Positions 8,621-17,684 of a stretch of 64,000 bases of DNA are shown one piece after another. This DNA is from Comamonas koreensis. Its GTDB lineage: Bacteria; Pseudomonadota; Gammaproteobacteria; Burkholderiales; Burkholderiaceae_C. The stretch is taken from assembly GCF_014076495.1 (NCBI RefSeq), contig NZ_CP043575.1, positions 3,658,001 through 3,722,000 of the forward strand, read 5' to 3'. Below the pieces are notes generated by a model that searched no databases, was not told the origin of the DNA, and saw nothing but the letters and a program-made list of their open reading frames with translations. Positions within the stretch are counted from its first letter, which is position 1, and every line of letters starts with the position of its first letter. A program made the position numbers and the translations under genes.

Positions 8621-9319
8621 TCATGCGGCGTCGAGCTCAGCCAGCACCGTGATGCCCAGCGCCGTGCCATGCACCGCCAGGTGCGCGCCCATCTGGATGA
8701 CCTGCACCACCGCTTCGCGCGCCACGCCCAGGCCCTGGGCCTGCTGCAAGGCTGCGCGCAAGGCCTCGGGCTGCATCGCTGTAAAGCAGGCATGCAGCGC
8801 AACCGTGATCAGGCAGCGCTCGCCGGCGCTCAGGCCCTTGCCGCTTTCGGCCGTGCTGGCTAGCGCCTGCAGATGGCCAAAGTAGGCCGGGTCGATGGCC
8901 TGCAGCCGCGCCCACAGGTCTGGCTGCTGGCCGTCCACCGTGGCCTCCGCCTTGGGTGGCAGACCATACACCTGGGCCACCTCCCCTAGCGCTGCCGCTG
9001 TCGCGCCTGCGCCTTGCAGGCAAACCAAGGTCAGCACATCGAGCAGGTCGTCATCACTGGCGCCGCAGGCCAGCGCCTTTTGCATGTGCAGCTTCAGGCC
9101 GCTGGCAAACAAATGGCTGGCCGATGCGTCGAGTGCCACATAGACCAGTTCCACCATGCGCTCGCTTAAGGCCCCGCTGCGCGCCGGGTAGCCGGCATAG
9201 TGGGCATAGGCCTGCAAAAACGCCGGGCGGCGCGCCAGCAGCTGGGCATTCCAGGGCCGCCAGTAGCCGCGCTCCTGGCGGTACAGCGCCTCGACGGCGG
9301 CGGTGTCCAGTTCAGCCAT
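8621..9319 (-). CDS. Carboxymuconolactone decarboxylase-like (AhpD-fold) protein
   Basis: A 232-residue all-alpha protein with two CMD-like repeats (about residues 30-105 and 135-225). Signatures are LSERMVELVYVALDASASHL, HMQKALACGASDDDLLDVL, LSAGERCLITVALHACFTAM and AREAVVQVIQMGAHL. No AhpD-type CxxC pair is visible, so a peroxidase role is unlikely. Relatives in catabolic operons are gamma-carboxymuconolactone decarboxylases or uncharacterised. The ATG at 9319 overlaps the end of the fused SDR by 8 bp and has GAGGAG upstream. Substrate unknown. Confidence 0.8.
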   Translation of the reverse strand: MAELDTAAVEALYRQERGYWRPWNAQLLARRPAFLQAYAHYAGYPARSGALSERMVELVYVALDASASHLFASGLKLHMQKALACGASDDDLLDVLTLVCLQGAGATAAALGEVAQVYGLPPKAEATVDGQQPDLWARLQAIDPAYFGHLQALASTAESGKGLSAGERCLITVALHACFTAMQPEALRAALQQAQGLGVAREAVVQVIQMGAHLAVHGTALGITVLAELDAA

Positions 9320-10604
9320 GGGCGCTCTCCTCGGAGCCCGAGATATTGAGGCACTGTCCGGTGACAAACTGCGCCTGTGCCCCGGCCAGAAAACGGACCA
9401 GCGGCAGCAGCTGCGCCACCGCTGGCCCACGGGTCTGCTGGGGCGACAGCAGCAGTGCATTGATGCGCAGGCCTTGTGTGGCCCATTCACAGGCCAGGGT
9501 TGCCACCAGCATGCGTGCGGCAGCCAGTGCCGTCTGGTGCTGCCAGGCGGGCACGCCTTCGGGGGCAGTCGCGGGCAGCAGGAGCACCAGGCTGGCATCG
9601 CGCGCATGGGTGGCTGCAAACTGCTGGGCGGCGCTCAGCACGGCTTCCACAAGATCACCACCAGCAGGGGCCAGCGCCTGGGTGCTGACCAGGCCTTGGC
9701 AAGGCGCGGCCGTTGCCGCTACCTGCTCGCCGTCCGCTGCCTGCAGCGCTTGCAACCAGGCGCCATCACAGGCGCTATCACCTGCGGCATCGCTGCCCGC
9801 TTGCAGCTGCAGATGCAGCGGGGTCTGCAACGGTGCGGGCACGGCGGTGCTCAGCGCGCAGCGGCTGCTGCCGCCGTAAATGCCCGATCCGCCATCGACC
9901 GACAGGACCTGGCCCGACAGCACCCGGGCCTGGGGCTGCGCCAAAAACACCAGCGCTGCGGCCATTTCTTCGGGCTCGGCCAAGCGGCCCAGCGGGATCT
10001 TGGCAACAGCATCGGCCAACGCCAGGCGCCCGGCATCCATCAGGCCCTGCACCAGCTCGGTGCGCACAAAGCCGGGGCACAAGGTGGTCACGCTCAGCTT
10101 CGGGTAGCGCCGCGCCAGGCTTTGCGACCAGGCGATCAGACCGGCCTTGCTGGGGCTGTAGAGCCCGCGCCAGGGAATGGCCTTGTGCCCCGCGCCGGAG
10201 GACACATTGACAAGGCGCGCATCGGCCTTCAAACGGGGCAGACAGGTCTCGAACAAGGCCTGCGGTGCCTGCAGGTTCAGCCGTAGCAGGCGCTGCCACT
10301 GCGCGGGCGCCTGCTCGGCCAGCGGCCGGCCGCTGCTGTCCGAGATACCGGCGTTGTTGACCAGCGCATCGAGTGCTGGCAGCGCAGCCAGTTGGCGGCC
10401 CAGCTGGACCAGCGCCTGCGCATCGGTCAGATCCAGCGCAAAGGCCTGCGCACTGGCCGCGCCTTGCGCCAGGCACTGCTGGGGCAGCTCGGCAATCGCG
10501 GGGCTGATGTCGGCCAGCAGGCAGTCCCAGCCCTGCTGCGCAAACTGCAGCGCGGCAGCGCGGCCAATGCCGGAGGCAGCACCAGTGATCAAGACAGCGG
10601 GCAT
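9312..10604 (-). CDS. SDR fused to a degenerate second SDR domain
   Basis: A 430-residue protein. Residues 1 to about 245 form a complete classical short-chain dehydrogenase: TGAASGIG (NAD(P) site), LVNNAG, the catalytic Ser (NVSSGAG) with YSPSK, and CPGFVRTEL. Residues about 250-430 resemble the second half of another SDR (AARMLVATLACEWATQGLRINALLLS, then FVTGQCLNISGS in place of the closing VDGG segment). They lack a recognisable glycine-rich nucleotide site and the Tyr-x-x-x-Lys pair. The tail is probably a non-catalytic dimerisation partner, like the pseudo-SDR halves of some multidomain reductases. It likely oxidises a 3-hydroxyacyl or alicyclic alcohol in the operon's pathway. Confidence 0.85.
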   Translation of the reverse strand: MPAVLITGAASGIGRAAALQFAQQGWDCLLADISPAIAELPQQCLAQGAASAQAFALDLTDAQALVQLGRQLAALPALDALVNNAGISDSSGRPLAEQAPAQWQRLLRLNLQAPQALFETCLPRLKADARLVNVSSGAGHKAIPWRGLYSPSKAGLIAWSQSLARRYPKLSVTTLCPGFVRTELVQGLMDAGRLALADAVAKIPLGRLAEPEEMAAALVFLAQPQARVLSGQVLSVDGGSGIYGGSSRCALSTAVPAPLQTPLHLQLQAGSDAAGDSACDGAWLQALQAADGEQVAATAAPCQGLVSTQALAPAGGDLVEAVLSAAQQFAATHARDASLVLLLPATAPEGVPAWQHQTALAAARMLVATLACEWATQGLRINALLLSPQQTRGPAVAQLLPLVRFLAGAQAQFVTGQCLNISGSEESAHG

Positions 10605-10609
10605 AGGCT

Positions 10610-11380
10610 TCAGATGTTGGTGAAGGTAATGCCGCCATCCACCACCAGCGCCTGCGCGGTGGTGAACTGCGAGGCATCGCTGGCCAAAAAGCAGATGGTG
10701 CCGGCAATATCGTCCACCGTGCCCAGGCGCCCCATCGGTGTCTTGGCCACGCGGCCGGCATCGCGCTCGGCATTGCGGTTGCGCTGGGTGCCCTCGGTCG
10801 GTACGGCAGACGGGCAGACCGCATTGACGCGGATATAGCGCTCGCCCAGCTCCGCCGCCGCAGCGCGGGTAATACCCAGCACACCAGCCTTGATGCCCGA
10901 ATACACCATCGAGCTGCCGGCCGAGCGCAGCGCCGCGACCGAGGCCACATTGATGATGCTGCCACCGCGCTCGGCATCCATGCGGGCAGCGGCGGCCTGG
11001 ATGCCCCAGAGCACCGCCTTGAAGCCGATGTCCAGCATGCGGTCCACCGTCTCGGGCATGATCTCGCTCACCGATTGGTAGCGCACCCAGGCGGCGTTGT
11101 TGACCAAAATATCGAGCCGCTGGTGGCGGGCATAGGCCTCGTCCACGGCGGCGGTCATCTCTTCGCGCGTGGCCACGTTCTTCACCACGCCAAAGGCCTG
11201 GCCGCCCTGGGCGGTGATGGCAGCCACCGTCTCTTCGACCAGCGCCTCCTTCAGGTCATTGACCGCCACCACGGCGCCGCGCGCGGCCAGTTGCAGCGCT
11301 GTGGCGCGGCCAATGCCGGCACCTGCGCCGGTGACCAGGGCCACGCGGCCTTCCATATCTCTTGCTATTGCGCCTGTCAT
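10610..11380 (-). CDS. Short-chain dehydrogenase/reductase
   Basis: A 256-residue classical SDR. It has TGAGAGIG for the dinucleotide, Asp in VVAVNDLKEA (favouring NAD), LVNNAAW, and the catalytic Ser (NVASVAALRSAGSS) with Tyr-Ser-Gly-Ile-Lys. It ends with VDGGITFTNI. The ATG forms an ATGA overlap with the stop of the preceding acyl-CoA dehydrogenase gene and has GAGGTG upstream, so it is translationally coupled. A hydroxyacyl-CoA or alcohol dehydrogenase step after hydration would fit. Confidence 0.9.
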   Translation of the reverse strand: MTGAIARDMEGRVALVTGAGAGIGRATALQLAARGAVVAVNDLKEALVEETVAAITAQGGQAFGVVKNVATREEMTAAVDEAYARHQRLDILVNNAAWVRYQSVSEIMPETVDRMLDIGFKAVLWGIQAAAARMDAERGGSIINVASVAALRSAGSSMVYSGIKAGVLGITRAAAAELGERYIRVNAVCPSAVPTEGTQRNRNAERDAGRVAKTPMGRLGTVDDIAGTICFLASDASQFTTAQALVVDGGITFTNI

Positions 11381-12342
11381 TGCGTCACCTCACAACGGTC
11401 GATAAAGTCAGCGCCCACGGCGCGCATCACAGCCCCCGCCCCCAGGCAGGCGTCGAGCTTCTTGAGCTCACGCAGGCTGCGGTGCAGCCCCAGCTCCCAG
11501 GTAAAGCCCATGCCGCCATGTAAGTGGATGGCCTTTTCCAGCACCCAGGCGCCCTGGCTCAGTGCAGCGGCCAAGGCGCTGTCCGCCTGGCGGGGATTGC
11601 CCCACTCATCGGGGCGCAGCGCGCGCCAGGCCTGGGCGCTCGATGCCTCCAGCAGCAGGCGCATGCGCGCCAGGTGGTGGCGCACCGCCTGCTTGGCCGA
11701 CAGCGGCCGGCCAAACTGCACGCGCGCCTGCAGGTAATCAGCAGTGCGCTCCAGCGCGCCGGCGCAAAGCCCGTTCAGATACTCGGCCCAGAGCAGCTTG
11801 GTATCGGCGCAAAAATCCTGCGACTGCTGCGCGTCCAGGCTCAAGAGCGGCGTGGCACCGGCGGCCGATACCCACAGCTGGGGCACCTCCGGGTCCAGCA
11901 TTTCTTCGGCCTGGCAGCGCAAGTCCGCCTTGTCGTAGAGCGCAAAACCGGCATCGGTCTGCACCAGCGCATAGTCGGCCTGCAGGCCATTGCGCGCCAC
12001 CCCACTCCAATCGCCAGCGGCCTGCGCGGCCATCACCACGCACAGCGATTTCTCGCCGCGCAGCAGCTCGCCGCCCACATCCGTGCCTTGCAGCGCCTTG
12101 CTGGCGGCAATCTGCTCGGGCAGGGGGTAGGACAGTTGCATCTGCCCTGCCACCCGCACCACCGGCATCGCAAATGCCAGCGGCAGGCCCAGGCCGCCCT
12201 GCGCTTCATCGGCGCAGATGCCAAACAGGCCGGCATCGGCCATGGCGGTGGCCGCCTCGGCCGGGCCTTGCCCTTGCAGCGCCGCGATGACCGCCTGCGC
12301 CGCCTGCCCAAACTCCTCGGGGTGCAGCTCTTCAGTTTGCAT
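11377..12342 (-). CDS. Acyl-CoA dehydrogenase-like protein, short subunit
   Basis: A 321-residue acyl-CoA dehydrogenase homologue, about 60-80 residues shorter than usual, with a compressed N-terminal and middle part (GLFGICADEAQGGLGLPLAFA) and a recognisable C-terminal helical domain (QFGRPLSAKQAVRHHLARMRLLLEA, HLHGGMGFTWELGLHRSLRELK). It directly follows a full-length partner. In steroid side-chain pathways two unequal ACADs form an alpha2beta2 enzyme (FadE26/27, ChsE types), and the same arrangement is inferred here. The ATG at 12342 sits 6 nt after AAGGG, better placed than the ATG two codons upstream. Confidence 0.88.
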   Translation of the reverse strand: MQTEELHPEEFGQAAQAVIAALQGQGPAEAATAMADAGLFGICADEAQGGLGLPLAFAMPVVRVAGQMQLSYPLPEQIAASKALQGTDVGGELLRGEKSLCVVMAAQAAGDWSGVARNGLQADYALVQTDAGFALYDKADLRCQAEEMLDPEVPQLWVSAAGATPLLSLDAQQSQDFCADTKLLWAEYLNGLCAGALERTADYLQARVQFGRPLSAKQAVRHHLARMRLLLEASSAQAWRALRPDEWGNPRQADSALAAALSQGAWVLEKAIHLHGGMGFTWELGLHRSLRELKKLDACLGAGAVMRAVGADFIDRCEVTQ

Positions 12343-12352
12343 CGTCATCCCT

Positions 12353-13552
12353 TTAGTCCTTGGTCAGCTGTTGAATGCGCTGGGCAATGACATCCAGCTG
12401 CACTTCGGTGGTTCCGGCGTAGATGCTCTCGGCGCGCGAGAACAGATAGGCCTGCGTGAAATGGGCCTTGGCGCGCTGCGCCAGCGCGCTGTGGCCAGGG
12501 TGGATATCGGCCACCATCGCCAGCGCCAGCGACGCAAAGGCCTGGTGGCATTCAGACCAGTACAGCTTGGTGAGCGAGCCGCGCGCACCAATGGGCTCAC
12601 CGGCCTGCAGCTGCTCCACACTGCGCTCGACCAGGCCCTTGAGCCCGTCAATCTGGCTCGCCACCTGGCCGATGGCCTGGCGCAGGCCGGGCTCTTGCAA
12701 GCGAGCGCGCAGCGCGGGCTCGGACTGGTAGGCCCGCACCAGCTGGCGCAGCTCGCACGCAAAGCGCCAGGCGCGGTACATGCGGTTGGTGGCGCGCTCG
12801 ATCGACAGCACCCGAATCGCCGCGCTCCAGCCTTCATCGGCAGCGCCCAGGCGGGCCGAATCGGGCACGCGCACCTGGTCAAAAAACACCTCGGCAAAGG
12901 ACTGCTTGTTGTCGATGGAGCGGATCGGCACCACGCGGATGCCGGGCGTGTCCATCGGTACCGCAAACATCAGCAGGCCCCGGTGCTTGTCGGCCACCGT
13001 ACCGGTGCGGGTCAGCAGCAGGCAGTAATGGGCCTTGGCCGCGCCGCTGGTCCAGATCTTCTGGCCCTGGATGAGCCAGTCATCGCCATCGGGCGTGGCC
13101 TTGGTGCGCAGCCGCGCGAGGTCCGACCCGGCCTCGGGCTCGGAAAAGCCCTGGCACCAGTACTCGCGCATCTCCAAAATGGCGGGCAAAAAGGCCTGCT
13201 TTTGCGCCTCGGTGCCCACGGCCATGATGATGGGGCCGGCCAGCTCCTTACCAATTGAGCTGACGCTCTCGGGCATGGCCAGCGCGCCCACTTCCTTGTT
13301 CACCGCCAGGTGCTCGCGCAGGCTCAGGCCATGGCCGCCGTACGCGGTCGGCCAGGTCATGCCGGCCAGGCCCGCCTGGTACATGCGCGCTTCCCAATCG
13401 CGGCACTCGTCCAGGCTGGGCATGCGGTAGTCCACGCTGTCGGCGCGCATGTGGGCGGGCAAATGGCTGTGCAGCCAGTCACGCGCATATTGCCGGTAGG
13501 CACCCGGGCCCGATGCGGCATCGGGGCGGGCGAAATTCTCTTCCTGTTTCAT
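12353..13552 (-). CDS. Acyl-CoA dehydrogenase, full-length subunit
   Basis: A 399-residue FAD enzyme that makes 2-enoyl-CoA from acyl-CoA. Motifs: WPTAYGGHGLSLREH, WCQGFSEPEAGSDLARLRTKA (flavin and substrate loop), GQKIWTSGAAKAHYCLLLTRT, and IYAGTTEVQLDVIAQRI at the C-terminus. Its stop lies 10 bp from the start of the short ACAD, whose ribosome site overlaps this stop region, so the two are likely made in equal amounts and may assemble together. Confidence 0.92.
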   Translation of the reverse strand: MKQEENFARPDAASGPGAYRQYARDWLHSHLPAHMRADSVDYRMPSLDECRDWEARMYQAGLAGMTWPTAYGGHGLSLREHLAVNKEVGALAMPESVSSIGKELAGPIIMAVGTEAQKQAFLPAILEMREYWCQGFSEPEAGSDLARLRTKATPDGDDWLIQGQKIWTSGAAKAHYCLLLTRTGTVADKHRGLLMFAVPMDTPGIRVVPIRSIDNKQSFAEVFFDQVRVPDSARLGAADEGWSAAIRVLSIERATNRMYRAWRFACELRQLVRAYQSEPALRARLQEPGLRQAIGQVASQIDGLKGLVERSVEQLQAGEPIGARGSLTKLYWSECHQAFASLALAMVADIHPGHSALAQRAKAHFTQAYLFSRAESIYAGTTEVQLDVIAQRIQQLTKD

Positions 13553-13589
13553 CGCATAGTTCCGATCAAAGTCTGCATGGCGCTGCGCA

Positions 13590-15725
13590 TCAGGCCTGCG
13601 GCGGGGCCGCCACCATCAGCGCATCGACCGCAATCACGCCCTCGCCGGCAGGCTGGACCAGCACCGGGTTCAGGTCGATCTCGGCGATCTCGCCGGCATA
13701 GGCCAGCGCCAGCTCCGACAGGCGCGCCACCGTGGCGGCCATGGCCTGCACATCGGCAGCGGGCTGGCCGCGCACCCCTTGCAGCAGCGGGTAGAGCTTG
13801 AGCGACGCAATCATCTGCAGCGCCTCGGCCTGCGTCACCGGCGCCACCTGCACCGCCACGTCCTTGAGCACCTCGGCATAGATGCCGCCCATGCCCACCA
13901 TCACCACCGGGCCAAAGGCCGCGTCGTGTGAAACGCCGGTGATCATCTCCACACCGCCGCCCACCATCGGGGCGACCAGCACGCCATCGATCTGCGCCTG
14001 CGGCGCGCGCTCTGCCACCCGCGCCAGCAGCTGTGCATAGGCCGTGCGGGCCTGCGCGGCGCTGCGGATGTTGAGCTCCACGCCGCCGACCTCGGTCTTG
14101 TGGGCAATGTCGGGCGAGACAATCTTGAACACCACCGGAAAACCGATCTGCTCGGCCGCCGCCACCGCCGCATCGGCGGACTGCACCACCTGCTCCTGCG
14201 TCACTGGCACACCGGCGCGCGCCAAAAAGGCCTTGGCATGGAACTCGTTGCGGAAGACCTGGGCATCGAGCGGCTCCCAGTGCTGCGCGGCAGCGGGCGC
14301 AGCTGGCGGCTGGCCCAGCGTCTGGCCCAGGCGCACCAGTCCGGCCAGCCCACGGGCTGCCGCATCAATGGTCGGGAAGATCGCAATGCCCGCGTTGGCA
14401 ATGCGCTCGGTCACCTCAGCCGGGCCCTGGCCAATCAGCACGATCAGGCGCTCGGGGTAGTCGCGCCGGATCTGCGCCAGCGCCTCCTGGTACACCCCGC
14501 TCAAACGCGGGTTGTGCAAGGACAGCGACAGCAGCAGCACCAGGGTGCTGCGCGATGCGTCTTCCAGCAAGGCCGTCAGCAGCTTGTACAAGATATCGGG
14601 CCGGCTGGACATCTGCGCCGTCGCATCGACCGGGTTGCGGGTGCCGGCCACCGGCACCGCTTCCTGGATACGGGCACGCGTCGCATCCGACAGCTCGGGC
14701 AGGTCCAGGCCGGCCTGCACCATGGCATCGGCCATCATCACGCCAAAGCCGCCCGATGCTGCCACCAGGGTCACACCCCGGTTGCGCGGCAGCAGCGCCT
14801 GCGGCAGCACGGACAGCGCGGCCGTCAGCTCCACCATGTCTTCGATCGACTGCACCGTCAGCGCCCCCGCGCGGGTCAGCGCCGCTTCGATCACGGCGTT
14901 GGACCCCGTCAGCGCGCCGGTGTGCGAGGCGGCGGCCGCCTGGCCTTGCTCGGTCGCGCCAATCTTGAGCACCACCACCACCTTGCCGGCGGCGCGCGCC
15001 GCGTCCAGCGCCTGCAGCAGCTTGCTGCCATCGCGGCAGGTTTCCATGCAGCACAGGATGATGCGGGTCTGGCGGTCGCCGGCCAGCGCGGCAATGCCGT
15101 CGGCAATGTCCACATCGGCCTCGTTGCCGGTCGCCATGAAGCGGCTGATGCCCAAGCCCCGGCGCACCACCGATTGCATCGTGAAGCTGCCCAGGTTGCC
15201 CGACTGCGAGACGATGCCCACCTGGCCGGCGGCTGGCAGCTTGTCTTCCAGCGCCACCGAGAACGAGCCAATCACCCGCGCCTCGATCCCCACCGCGCCC
15301 AGGCAGTTGGGCCCCAGCACGCGGATCTGGCGCTCCCGCGCAATCTGGCTCAGCTGCCGCTGCAGCGCAGCGCCCTCCTCGCCCGCTTCTATGAATCCGG
15401 ACGACAGCACAATCGCCGCCTGCACGCCCTTGTCTGCGCAGTCGCGCAGCGCAGCGGGCGCCATCGCTGCCGGCACCGCGATGATGGCCAGCTCGGGCAC
15501 CTGCGGCACATCGCGCACGCTGGTGTAAGCGGGCAGCGACTGGATGCTGCCGCCCTTGGGGTTGATGGGGAACACCGCGCCGGCATAACCATGCTTTTGG
15601 AGCAGATGCAGCGGCCGCCCACCAATCTTGGTGGGGTCGTCAGAGGCACCAATGATGGCGATCGCGCGTGCATTGAAAAACGGATCAAGACCTGCACCGG
15701 GCTGCAGGCGGGTTGTCTGCAGCAT
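13590..15725 (-). CDS. Acyl-CoA synthetase (ADP-forming), fused alpha-beta type
   Basis: A 711-residue fusion of both halves of an NDP-forming acyl-CoA synthetase. Order: CoA-binding Rossmann domain (residues about 10-135, IIGASDDPTKIGGRPLHLL), a succinyl-CoA-ligase-like flavodoxin domain (about 150-290, GIVSQSGNLGSFTM), a third subdomain to about 460, then an ATP-grasp_5 domain (about 485-700: AGVPVTQEQVV, GFPVVFKIVSPDIAHKTEVGG). It activates an organic acid with ATP and CoA. In the operon it should convert the imported acid to its CoA thioester for the ACAD pair and hydratase. It starts 2 nt after the hydratase stop. Confidence 0.92.
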   Translation of the reverse strand: MLQTTRLQPGAGLDPFFNARAIAIIGASDDPTKIGGRPLHLLQKHGYAGAVFPINPKGGSIQSLPAYTSVRDVPQVPELAIIAVPAAMAPAALRDCADKGVQAAIVLSSGFIEAGEEGAALQRQLSQIARERQIRVLGPNCLGAVGIEARVIGSFSVALEDKLPAAGQVGIVSQSGNLGSFTMQSVVRRGLGISRFMATGNEADVDIADGIAALAGDRQTRIILCCMETCRDGSKLLQALDAARAAGKVVVVLKIGATEQGQAAAASHTGALTGSNAVIEAALTRAGALTVQSIEDMVELTAALSVLPQALLPRNRGVTLVAASGGFGVMMADAMVQAGLDLPELSDATRARIQEAVPVAGTRNPVDATAQMSSRPDILYKLLTALLEDASRSTLVLLLSLSLHNPRLSGVYQEALAQIRRDYPERLIVLIGQGPAEVTERIANAGIAIFPTIDAAARGLAGLVRLGQTLGQPPAAPAAAQHWEPLDAQVFRNEFHAKAFLARAGVPVTQEQVVQSADAAVAAAEQIGFPVVFKIVSPDIAHKTEVGGVELNIRSAAQARTAYAQLLARVAERAPQAQIDGVLVAPMVGGGVEMITGVSHDAAFGPVVMVGMGGIYAEVLKDVAVQVAPVTQAEALQMIASLKLYPLLQGVRGQPAADVQAMAATVARLSELALAYAGEIAEIDLNPVLVQPAGEGVIAVDALMVAAPPQA

Positions 15726-15727
15726 GC

Positions 15728-16498
15728 TCAGCGTCCTTTGAAAACGGGGGCGCGCTTTTCCAGGAAGGCCATGCGCGCTTCCTTGGCGTCTTCGGTCTTG
15801 GCCAGCGCCATCGTGAACTCCTGCTCAAAACGGTAGGCATCGCGCTGGGGCATCAGGTCCACCATATTGGCGGCGCGTTTGGCATAGATCACCGCCAGCG
15901 GTGCCTTGGACGCAATCTCGCGCGCCATCTCCATGGCCTTGGGCAGCAGCGCTTCGGGCGCCAGCACTTCTTCGACCACATTGCGCTGCAGCATCTCCTG
16001 GGCCGTCAGGCGCTGGCCGGTAAAAAACATGCGGCGCATCGTCGAGCGTCCCAGCAAGGTCTTGAGCATCGAGGCCCCGCCCGCCAGGCCCACATTGATC
16101 TCGGGCATGCCAAAGCTCGCGTTCGACGAGGCATAGAGAATGTCGCAGGCCGCAGCCAGGCCCATGCCTGCGCCCAGAGCCGTGCCGTTCACCGCCGCAA
16201 TCACCGGCTTGGCGCATTCCTTGATCGCATTGCCGGTTTCGCGGGTGACGCGGTTGTGCTCCAGAAAGTCACCGGCCACCTCGGCATTGGGCCGGTCCTT
16301 CAGATCGGCGCCGGCGCAGAACACCGAGCCGGAACCCGTCAGCACCGCGCAGCGCACATCGTCGCGTTCGGAGATCGCATCAAAAATCGCCACCAGCTCG
16401 CGCCGCATCGCCCGGTTGAGGGCATTGACCGGTGGGCGGTTGAGCGTGACCAGGGCCACGCCATCGGCGACTTCCAGCAAAACGGAGGGCTCAGACAT
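15728..16498 (-). CDS. Enoyl-CoA hydratase/isomerase (crotonase family)
   Basis: A 256-residue crotonase. It has the oxyanion-hole loops (SVFCAGADLKDRPN near residue 60, and AAVNGTALGAGMGLAAACD) and a C-terminal helix ending AFLEKRAPVFKGR. Crotonases of this length hydrate 2-enoyl-CoA in beta-oxidation. It is the first full-size gene of the operon. GGGGAGG precedes the ATG at 16498, and a 33-codon ORF with its own strong ribosome site overlaps the start. Confidence 0.92.
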   Translation of the reverse strand: MSEPSVLLEVADGVALVTLNRPPVNALNRAMRRELVAIFDAISERDDVRCAVLTGSGSVFCAGADLKDRPNAEVAGDFLEHNRVTRETGNAIKECAKPVIAAVNGTALGAGMGLAAACDILYASSNASFGMPEINVGLAGGASMLKTLLGRSTMRRMFFTGQRLTAQEMLQRNVVEEVLAPEALLPKAMEMAREIASKAPLAVIYAKRAANMVDLMPQRDAYRFEQEFTMALAKTEDAKEARMAFLEKRAPVFKGR

Positions 16499-16592
16499 GG
16501 CGGCCTCCCCGGGTGTGGATTGCTACCGCGGTGGCCAGGGGGTGGATGGCGGCGCAGCGCGCAGCCTGCGCAATAGGCGCTATCACTTGCAT
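16491..16592 (-). CDS. 33-residue upstream ORF leading the acyl-CoA operon
   Basis: ATG at 16592 preceded by AAGGAGACAAC, a better ribosome site than most genes here. It encodes MQVIAPIAQAARCAAIHPLA and 13 more residues, ending in a TGA inside the hydratase start (ATGTCTGA), an 8-base overlap. There is no similarity I know. It may be a leader peptide that couples translation into the operon, or a remnant of an earlier hydratase start. No attenuator hairpin is evident. Confidence 0.4.
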   Translation of the reverse strand: MQVIAPIAQAARCAAIHPLATAVAIHTRGGRHV

Positions 16593-16802
16593 GTTGTCTC
16601 CTTGGATCTTGGCCGCTCATGGCGAGCGCCTGTTTCGAATCTGTGTTTGATTCTAGGAAGGAACCCTGCAAATGATTTCCCCCCGATTGGTTGAATCTGT
16701 TCTGCGTTCCCCGGGGTAGTGGCGCCCTGGGGCAACCCTATGATGGACAGCAACCTACGTGCAGCTCGGCTCCACCTCAGGAGCCCCAACCTCAAGCCCC
16801 CC

Positions 16803-17684
16803 ATGCATATCCAGCCCCTGATCCCGCAACGCCTGGCCCTGGGTGAATGCCCCCACTGGGATGCCAGCACCGGCCAGCTCTGGGCCATGGACTGCCGGCG
16901 CGGCCTGCTGCTGCGCATCGACCCGGCCAGTGGCCAAACGGAGCAGCACCTGCTGCCAGCGCCCACGGGCTCATTCGCGCTGAATGCGGACGGCAGGATC
17001 GTCATCGCAATGAAGGAGGCGCTGGGCCTGTATGACCCTGCCGGCCGCCAGTTGCAGACCCTCGCCGAGCTGGATGAGCACCTGCCCCATCTGCGCTTGA
17101 ACGATGGCTGCGCGCTGCCCGATGGCCGCTTTCTGGTCGGCAGCATGCACCTGCACCTGGAAGCAGGCGAAGCACCCAGGGGCGGCATCTATGTGTTGGA
17201 GCGGGATGGGCAGTTGCAGCGCATAGGCCCGGCCCTTACAACCGCCAATGGCCCGCTGATCCACCCCAGAAGCGGCCGCCTCTTTATTGCCGACAGCGCC
17301 GCGCAAAGCATTTATTCCTTTGATATCAGCAGCGGCCAGGCGCAGGACCAGCAGCTGTTCGTCAGCACCCAGCCCCAACAATCTGCGCCCGACGGCTGCT
17401 GCTGGGACAGCGAGGGAGGCCTCTGGACCGCCTTGGTACGCACCGGCCAGCTCGCCCGCTACGATGCCCAAGGGGCGCTGAGCCAGTTGATCCGCCTGCC
17501 CATGGCCCACCCCAGTGCGCTCTGCTTTGGCGGGCCGGATCTGGCAGACTTGTATGTGACCAGCATCTCGGACAGCGGCCGCCTGCGCGCCAGCGGCCCG
17601 CTCGATGGTGCCATTGTGCGCATCACCGGCCTGGGCTACCGGGGGCTGGCCAAGCCCAAGGCGCGCATCCTTATTACCGACTAG
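16803..17684 (+). CDS. SMP-30/gluconolactonase-family lactonase
   Basis: A 293-residue six-bladed beta-propeller expected to open a lactone with a divalent metal. Typical residues are Glu in LALGECPHWD, NDGCALPDGRFLVGSM (Asn and Asp metal region), TTANGPLIHPRSGRLFIADS and APDGCCWDSEGGLW. I chose MHIQPLIPQ because SMP-30 proteins start about 15 residues before GECPHW; an ATG at 16743 is possible. It converges with the LysR gene, the stop codons being adjacent. A lactone made by the nearby flavin monooxygenase would be a sensible substrate (inference). Confidence 0.88.
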   Translation: MHIQPLIPQRLALGECPHWDASTGQLWAMDCRRGLLLRIDPASGQTEQHLLPAPTGSFALNADGRIVIAMKEALGLYDPAGRQLQTLAELDEHLPHLRLNDGCALPDGRFLVGSMHLHLEAGEAPRGGIYVLERDGQLQRIGPALTTANGPLIHPRSGRLFIADSAAQSIYSFDISSGQAQDQQLFVSTQPQQSAPDGCCWDSEGGLWTALVRTGQLARYDAQGALSQLIRLPMAHPSALCFGGPDLADLYVTSISDSGRLRASGPLDGAIVRITGLGYRGLAKPKARILITD

